Below are positions 59,401 through 64,000 of a stretch of DNA of 64,000 bases, in pieces. A model generated the notes under the pieces. The model ran no database searches, had not been told where the DNA came from, and saw only the letters and a program-made list of their open reading frames with translations. Position 1 is the first letter of the stretch; the number at the start of each line of letters is the position of its first letter. The stretch lies in assembly GCA_020698575.1 (NCBI GenBank), contig CM036252.1, forward strand, positions 24,216,706 through 24,280,705, in the 5' to 3' direction. Both the position numbers and the translations under genes were made by a program. This DNA comes from Bostrychus sinensis. Taxonomy: Eukaryota > Chordata > Actinopteri > Gobiiformes > Eleotridae.

Positions 59401-61578
59401 TTTTACATTACCATTGAATATATAACTAATGTATTTCAATACATAGATTTTTCTTATTGTAAGTTAAGCAGACTGCAATTCACATAAATTAGACGAATTA
59501 ACATTAGTCAGGAAAAAACTATGTTTAAAGTAGCTGTTTTATTTCAGCACTGCGTAAGCTAAAGGCTATAAGTCACTGAATTCTAATGTAAAGTTAGTAA
59601 TGTAAAGCTAAGTATAGTGACAAATGTAGTATAATATTATGGGGGTGTGCAGCGTGGTTAGTGCTCTCGCCTCCCAGCAAGGAGATTGTGGGTTCGATCC
59701 TTGGGCCGGCCAACACATGAACTCTCTGGGTGGAGTCTGCATGTTCTCCCTGTGTTACCATGGGTTCTCTCTGGGTTCTCCGGCTTCTTCCCACTGTCCA
59801 ATGACATGCATGTGTTAGGTGAATTGGTGACTCTACAAATTGCCCCTAGTGAGTGAATGTGAGAGTGAATGGTTGTCTGTCCAGGGTGTACCCCGCCAAA
59901 GGCCCAAAGTCACTGGGATAGGCTCCAATCACCTGCGCCCCTAATGGGAGTAAGCAGAAGATGATGAATGAATGAATGAATGAATGAATTATAATATTAT
60001 TAGTCCTTATTACTTTTCAAGTATTGAGGTTGAACTTACATTTTTTAGACAAAAAGTTCAAGCAAAATACTACTACTACAGCTACTTCAGCCACTCTTAT
60101 TGCTAAGTGCTAAGTACCGCCCCTGTGGTGGGACTAATCTCTCACAATACTGAATCAGTGCAGAGGCAGGAGGGGGAAATTCATGTGGTTTCGCTCAGGG
60201 TAAACAACCTTTGCTGCCGTGATTATTAGAAAGGCCCACCAAGTAGAAGGCCCTCAAGTCAGAAGTACAGGGCTAAACCTCAGCTTCTTTCAGAGACTGT
60301 AAAGAAACTGAAACATTATTACCCACTCAGTATCTATATCTAAAATCTAATATTTTAAAGGTACTGTAAGCAGCATGCGCTTGTACTGGTTTGAAAATGG
60401 TACTGCAGTCTAACTCAAAACAATGGTCTCTTTTCTGATTGGACGATCGGCAATGCAAGGGCTTAGAAGCAAAAACAAAAAACGTAAACAAAAACAACTT
60501 GGCCATTATGTAAAATGTATTTTTAATTGATAATAACTCAACTGTACCATTGTTATCAGTAAAACTAATACTTGATTTACACATGTTTACCTCATATCTT
60601 AACATATGTGGGTCATTTTTATGAAATATAAAAAATATATACTACTCATAGCACCTTTCGTTGGTTGATTTAAACATTTTTATTCAAATATGTATATACT
60701 ATGTACTAGGTATAAAATGTCTAAAACACCATCAAATATAGTTAGTATTTTTAGCAAAGTGCTAAAGCAGAAGGATATGTGTGTTGGTTAGCACTGTCGC
60801 CAAACAGCAAAACAGTCACGGGTTTAATTCCTGGACCAGACAGAGCCCTTCTGTGCGGGGTTTGCATGTTCTTACTTTTCTACGTAAACACTCGTTCTAA
60901 AATATTTATTTAAACACAGATCTTTCTTAATGTATGATTGTAGATCCTAAAGTAGTCCAAGAAATGTTCTGATTTCTTTTCTATTTTAAATTCCTCCTCA
61001 CAGAGCGCCAATCCAGCACCGGCAGCATCAAACCAGGTGACAGCGATGGTTGTTACTTACAGCCATCCAAAAAGAAGAGCATCACGCTGAGCACCGGAAC
61101 CTTCTCCAGCTCCACCAAACCAATGATGGGCCGAGTTTGCAGCAGCAGCCCCACAGCCAACCTCATGGCTAAGAAACGCGTCATCCGAATGCTCCTGGTC
61201 ATAGTGTTCCTCTTCTTCATCTGCTGGACCCCTGTCTTTGTGGTCAACGCCTGGCAAGCCTTCGATCGCCGCTCTGCTTACCAGCTAACCGGAGCTCCCA
61301 TATCCTTCATCCACCTCTTGTCCTACACATCGGCCTGTGTGAATCCGATCATCTACTGCTTCATGAATAAGAGGTTTCGTCAAGGGATGCTGTCAACCTT
61401 TAGCTGCTGCAAGAAGAAGCGAGGAAGTAGTTCTTTTGGGAGGTCGGCTGGGACAGCTAAGGGGGAAGGGGCGGTTAAGACAAGAGCAGAGCAAAATGGC
61501 CATACGCCGCCAAGTGGAGCTAGTACAAAGTTTACATATACTGGTGTTCGAGCGTCAGCCTGGAATGAGATGACTTAA
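50278..61578 (+). CDS. cckar: cckar, cholecystokinin receptor type A, complete, 5 exons
   Basis: This is a class A GPCR for cholecystokinin, acting at the plasma membrane mainly through Gq/phospholipase C. The exons are 50278-50404, 52828-53079, 56557-56818, 58803-58930 and 61004-61578 (TAA). All are GT-AG with matching phases, giving 447 residues, slightly longer than the human receptor. An in-frame TGA at 50263-50265 and a strong Kozak context (A at -3, G at +4) fix the start. Seven membrane segments, the ERY motif (143-145), CWTP (330-333) and NPIIY (370-374) are present. The intracellular-loop block DSDGCYLQ and TM blocks match CCKAR rather than CCKBR, and the tbc1d19 neighbour agrees. 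Two ligand-contact positions differ from human: Gln341 for Arg336, and Ile44-Asn45 for Trp39-Gln40. The C-tail has adjacent cysteines (391-392), probably palmitoylated. Confidence 0.96.
50918..51266. mobile_element. Degenerate mariner-like MITE in cckar intron 1
   Basis: The left part 'agaaaagtgaatttattttg' followed by 'aaattgtgatgattatg' aligns with the MITE at 27567-28054. The right part 'ttgattatattctactttgt' resembles its inverted end. The terminal repeats are decayed, so the boundaries are approximate. Confidence 0.55.
51374..51530. repeat. Fish interspersed repeat, 'cagtggtggraggagta' type
   Basis: It begins CAGTGGTGGGAGGAGTAGCC and continues with 'attactcaagtagatgtaaa' and 'aagtaaaagcgaaagagtag'. 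This resembles a widespread fish repeat in which 'ctcaagtaaaagta' motifs recur. No other terminus was found. Confidence 0.4.
52828..53079 (+). CDS. cckar: cckar exon 2: TM1 to start of TM3
   Basis: This exon encodes Asp43-Met126 plus one base of Gly127. TM1 is about 49-72 (IVLYSLIFLLSVVGNSLIIA). TM2 is about 82-104 with LAVSD at 88-92, including the conserved Asp92. Cys119, at the top of TM3, should pair with Cys201 of extracellular loop 2. Asn45-Gln-Thr is a further sequon just before TM1. The acceptor is TTTCAG and the donor is ATGG|GTCAGT. Confidence 0.95.
53808..53935 (+). repeat. Compact tRNA-derived SINE with perfect 15-bp hairpin
   Basis: The head has box A-like TGGCTTAGCGGCTTAGTG and an exact box B (GGTTCGATTCC at 53842-53852). 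The arms CCCACACTGTCCGGG (53828-53842) and CCCGGACAGTGTGGG (53851-53865) pair perfectly around an 8-nt loop, extending the normal 5-bp T-arm to 15 bp. The tail is 'ggggatcaataaagtatacc' plus TTACC repeats and includes a sense-strand AATAAA at 53900-53905 inside the cckar intron. Confidence 0.8.
56090..56325 (-). mobile_element. Short TTAA-type MITE, copy A (inverted relative to copy B)
   Basis: The right end reads, on the minus strand, TTAAAGGTACTGTAAGCATG. The interior matches the element at 60355-60660 in opposite orientation over about 240 bp, for example 'aactcaatgtaccattgtta' against 'aactcaactgtaccattgtt'. The left end is altered. No coding capacity. Confidence 0.7.
56557..56818 (+). 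CDS. cckar: cckar exon 3: TM3, TM4 and extracellular loop 2
   Basis: This exon encodes residues 127-213 plus two bases of Trp214. It contains STFNLVAISLERY (TM3 with the E/DRY motif at 143-145) and WQTKSH in loop 2. TM4 has Trp171 and the PYPI element. Extracellular loop 2 has a sequon at Asn195 and Met200-Cys201-Arg202, equivalent to human Met195-Cys196-Arg197, which contact the CCK sulfotyrosine. The acceptor is TTTCACAG and the donor is CATG|GTAAGT. Confidence 0.95.
57180..58140. mobile_element. piggyBac-like non-autonomous element, 0.96 kb
   Basis: The element is flanked on both sides by TTAA (57180-57183 and 58137-58140). Immediately inside are inverted repeats CCCTCTTGCACCCCTAA (left) and, on the other strand, CCCTCTTACACCCCTAA (right), 16 of 17 matching. 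TTAA duplication with ends starting CCC is the piggyBac signature. The interior is AT-rich without a transposase and has a poly(A)/AAAG run at 58026-58055. It fills half of cckar intron 3. Confidence 0.85.
58803..58930 (+). CDS. cckar: cckar exon 4: TM5
   Basis: This exon encodes the last base of Trp214 to Arg256 plus one base. TM5 (about 216-240) reads LLLILFLIPGIVMMTAYGLI, the conserved CCK-receptor TM5 with its proline. It is followed by MELYRGIKFE at the start of intracellular loop 3. The acceptor is TTGTGTAG and the donor is CGAG|GTACGA. Confidence 0.95.
59641..59989 (+). repeat. tRNA-derived SINE with perfect target duplication in cckar intron 4
   Basis: The element is the same family as 24636-25036 and is flanked by identical 11-bp repeats TATAATATTAT (59630-59640 and 59990-60000). 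It has the tRNA-like head, body blocks and a GAAT tail of six units. A short internal deletion removes the 'cagccctgcgacaagctggc' region present at 24636. Confidence 0.85.
60355..60660 (+). mobile_element. Short TTAA-type MITE, copy B
   Basis: The left end is TTAAAGGTACTGTAAGCAGC and the right end, on the other strand, is AAAGGTGCTATGAGTAG, an imperfect terminal inverted repeat. The interior matches copy A at 56090-56325 in inverted orientation. Both copies lie in introns of cckar. Confidence 0.65.
60780..60870 (+). repeat. SINE head fragment
   Basis: The fragment has 'tggttagcactgtcgccaaa', a box-B-like GGGTTTAATTCCTGGACC and 'tctgtgcggggtttgcatgt', the 5' part of the fish tRNA-SINE, truncated before its 3' end. 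It lies 130 bases upstream of cckar exon 5. Confidence 0.6.
61004..61578 (+). CDS. cckar: cckar exon 5: intracellular loop 3, TM6, TM7, C-tail
   Basis: This exon encodes residues 257-447. Intracellular loop 3 is serine-rich with the CCKAR-type DSDGCYLQ block (269-276). AKKRVIRML precedes TM6 (about 318-340, with CWTP at 330-333). Asn338 matches human Asn333, but the next contact, human Arg336, is Gln341 (codon CAA). TM7 ends NPIIYCFMNKRF. The tail has FSCCKKK, then a basic, low-complexity stretch to TAA at 61576-61578. The tail sequence after 395 does not resemble mammalian CCKAR. Confidence 0.95.
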
Positions 61579-63353
61579 AAGATCCACATCTTATCCATAC
61601 AATCAGTTAAGACTTGAGTGAGTGGGTAATGGCCACATCTTAAGATTGTACAGGTAATGTTAAGGACTAGCATCTCAATACATTGTGTAATTAAGAAGAA
61701 TGCAAAGTAATATAACAGTGTCAGCTTCAGAGAAATGAGTGGTGTTTACTTATAAAGGGATTGCAAAACCCAGATATTGTTCATGTAAGCAGCTACATGC
61801 GGGTTACAAAGATGAATGTTGCCTGCGGTTCAGAAACATAAAGTTTAACATTGTCAGCACTAATTAGGTGCAAACATTCTCAAGATAGCACAACCATTGT
61901 AACCAGTCTTTTCCTAATCATGGCTTGACAAAAACATCAACTTTGCAAACCCTCTTATTTTGTTTTTTACCTAGATTTGTGATTGAACTTGGGACTTTAT
62001 TTCTTTTGTCACCAAATTCTAGATTTTGAAATGTGACTTGAGTAAAATTAAGAATTTTGAGTATTTTCTGTCTACAAAAAGTACTTTTTGAAATAAAAAT
62101 TTCAAAGTTAATGTGACTTACTCCCCGCGCTGGCCTTTAAAAAGAAAAATTATGGGCCAAATGCCTTTTGAGTGGTTCTAAAATATAGATTTATATTGTA
62201 AATTTGGCATAATGCTACACTTTTTATTTATATATAAGAGACATAAGTTGGCCAGTACAACAGCACTTATAGCTAACTACTGAATTATTAGTGCTGGATA
62301 AATTGTATTTTTAGGCATTATTTTACTTTTTTTTATTTGGTCCAAAATAAGGTTGAGAAAAAGGTGAGTAAAATAATCTTTATTTATGCCTTGTTGCTAA
62401 AGTAGTACTGTCACCTAAAGATTTTTTCATCATATTTTCAGAAATGGGATGTAGTTTGTTGTCAAAATCTCAAATCTGATATTTTGTACTTTTTTTTTTT
62501 TTTTTTACATGTACAGTTTATGACCAATCTTAACTTATACCACTAATGTACTGATAGCCACGATTTCCTGGTTAAAGATTTGGCATTGTGTAGAACATAT
62601 TCTTCTGGCACTAAAAGTTCAAAAGCTTATGGCAAGCTGAAAAAGATACAAATTCCAAATTTTGTCCATATACTTCTTGTTATAAGGACATTAATTACAC
62701 CAAGTTTGAAGAAAATCCAAGACGGTCAAGTCAGAGGCCCTTGCTTTTACATGGAGGCACCCAATGTCAAAGATGATAAACAAAACAGTCTGTAGTCACC
62801 CTCCTTACAGGCATTTTGTCATCTTGGCGGCAGCATACCATTACTCAGTGGCTTCAAAACAATCTTCTAGTAGTGCATCTATGGTTCAGCTGTCGTCCTT
62901 GACCTGTCGTGTATGTGTTTTGTCCGCTTCAACTAAGTATTACGGGAAATTGAAGAAGCCTTATCCTTGCGTGGGACTTGAAACACCTGTATAGTTTACT
63001 TCAAAGAAAGAATTCTTGGCATTAACCACCCAATTTCCACTCATTCAGACTAAAAATAGCAGCATAAATGTAGCAACTGTTGTTTTTTTGTTTTTTTGCT
63101 GGACTTTGTTATTGCGTTCAGTGGACTCTATACATTTTTGTACATGTGCATGTGCCTATTTCGACATATTAACCCTGCTGGCTGTATGTGATAAAAGCAA
63201 AGATGACGGCGGACGCTCAGCTCATGTCATCTTGCCTTGAATGTAAAACAATTGCAGCCATTTTACTGCTTTTTGTATACATCTAGATGGATTTGTGTAC
63301 AGCCTTAAGTGACCATATATGAATAAATGAGGCTAGTGTGGCTATGAGAGCTT
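61579..63353 (+). other. cckar: cckar 3' UTR and downstream flank
   Basis: Candidate AATAAA signals are at 62092-62097 and 63322-63327. The first would give a 3' UTR of about 0.5 kb and the second about 1.75 kb. A poly(T) run lies at about 62491-62507. No further gene begins here; the short frames at 62580-62994 and 63016-63240 have no recognisable content. Confidence 0.5.
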
Positions 63354-63905
63354 TTAAAGGGATAGTTCATTATTTTGTCTGTCTGCACTCTCCCAGTTTG
63401 CAGAAGAAAACAGGAGCAATTCCAAAAATACTATACCATTAAGTTGTGTAAATTTGGCCATGGATTCAATGGGAATCTTCTAGTTCAGGGGTAAACGCTG
63501 TAGTCATTAAGGCCCTCTCACAATGGTAAACATTTTTTTTACTGTCCTCTTGTGGCTGAAGTTAGAAATCTTATCCCTATATCACCCATATCTCAGAAAA
63601 ACACCATCCATAATTAAAAAACATTAAGACTGATAAGGGTTTAGTGGATCTGTGGATGGAGTATTTACCCCTAAACTACAAGATTGTGTAACACCATTGT
63701 GAAATAAGGCCAACGCCTTAGCAGAGGTCTACACCGAGTGAGTTTTTCTTGATATATTTCAAGTTTTATTTTACCAAGCTTATGTCTTTGCTCCTGCCTT
63801 CATCTCCAAATCTGAGGTGTCCATGTAATTAATCCACTCAATAAATCGCATACCCCTTAGTATCCCATAAAGGCCCCTTTACAAATTTCTGGACTATCCC
63901 TTTAA
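63354..63905. mobile_element. TTAA-flanked MITE with nested repeats
   Basis: TTAA at 63354-63357 and 63902-63905 border inverted ends AGGGATAGTTCA (left) and, on the other strand, AGGGATAGTCCA (right). This is a piggyBac-type arrangement common in fish. Inside lie pieces of the dimeric tRNA-related repeat in both orientations ('ccctctcacaatggtaaaca' at about 63512 and 'taacaccattgtgaaataag' at about 63690). A poly(A) run follows the right end. Confidence 0.7.
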
Positions 63906-64000
63906 AAAAAAAAAAAAAAAAACAGACTCAAGGAGAAGCATGCCTGGAAGTGTACAAAGTTCTGTGTATTTAAATATCAATAAAAAAACATACACAGTTT

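Larger units (their letters stand above)
58931..61003 (+). other. cckar: cckar intron 4
   Basis: This 2.1-kb intron contains a young SINE (59641-59989), MITE copy B (60355-60660) and a SINE fragment (60780-60870). The rest is AT-rich; no alternative exon was seen. Confidence 0.7.

Noticed and set aside
1..64000. CRISPR arrays, prophage, operons, bacterial-type promoters or a defence-like cassette
   Set aside because: The window is eukaryotic with intron-containing vertebrate genes. Repeats are dispersed or microsatellite-type, with no spacer-repeat periodicity.

Overview
This is vertebrate nuclear DNA, almost certainly from a teleost fish. The three protein-coding genes have introns with GT-AG splice sites. 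Intergenic and intronic DNA is AT-rich and full of fish-type tRNA-derived SINEs and short DNA transposons. I could not name the species. There is no operon, CRISPR array, prophage or other prokaryote-like cassette, and I found no convincing undescribed multi-gene system.

Layout, left to right. (1) 1-22611, minus strand: the 5' part of stim2, an endoplasmic-reticulum calcium sensor. Coding exon 1 is at 22479-22611 and exon 2, carrying the complete EF-hand loop, is at 4273-4403. Later exons lie beyond the left edge. The 18-kb intron 1 holds SINEs, a hAT-type non-autonomous transposon with matching target duplications, microsatellites and two perfect hairpins. (2) 22612-28616: the upstream region of stim2, with a CpG-rich stretch at about 23400-24130, a run of short tandem repeats, a young SINE with a perfect 14-bp target duplication, and a mariner-like MITE. 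(3) 28617-48927, minus strand: complete tbc1d19 in 21 coding exons. All phases join into 525 codons plus stop, close to the length I recall for the mammalian protein. (4) 48928-50277: a 1.35-kb divergent promoter region with a clean RFX X-box about 100 bp upstream of the tbc1d19 start. (5) 50278-61578, plus strand: complete cckar (cholecystokinin receptor type A) in five exons, 447 residues. (6) 61579-64000: 3' flank with candidate poly(A) signals and a TTAA-flanked MITE.

The order stim2 - tbc1d19 - cckar, with tbc1d19 and cckar head to head, is the order I remember for human 4p15, so this is an old conserved block. The three genes are not known to form one pathway. STIM2 sets basal store-operated calcium entry, CCKAR signals through Gq and calcium release, and TBC1D19 is a poorly studied TBC-domain protein.

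The most informative points are these. The residue equivalent to human CCKAR Arg336 (contact for the CCK aspartate) is Gln341, and the N-terminal Trp39/Gln40 pair is also replaced. Tbc1d19 lacks both catalytic residues of the RabGAP dual-finger mechanism. The tbc1d19 promoter carries an X-box. At least nine copies of a dimeric tRNA-related repeat lie mostly in tbc1d19 introns. Several well-bounded transposon insertions, including piggyBac-like elements with TTAA duplications, lie in or beside cckar.
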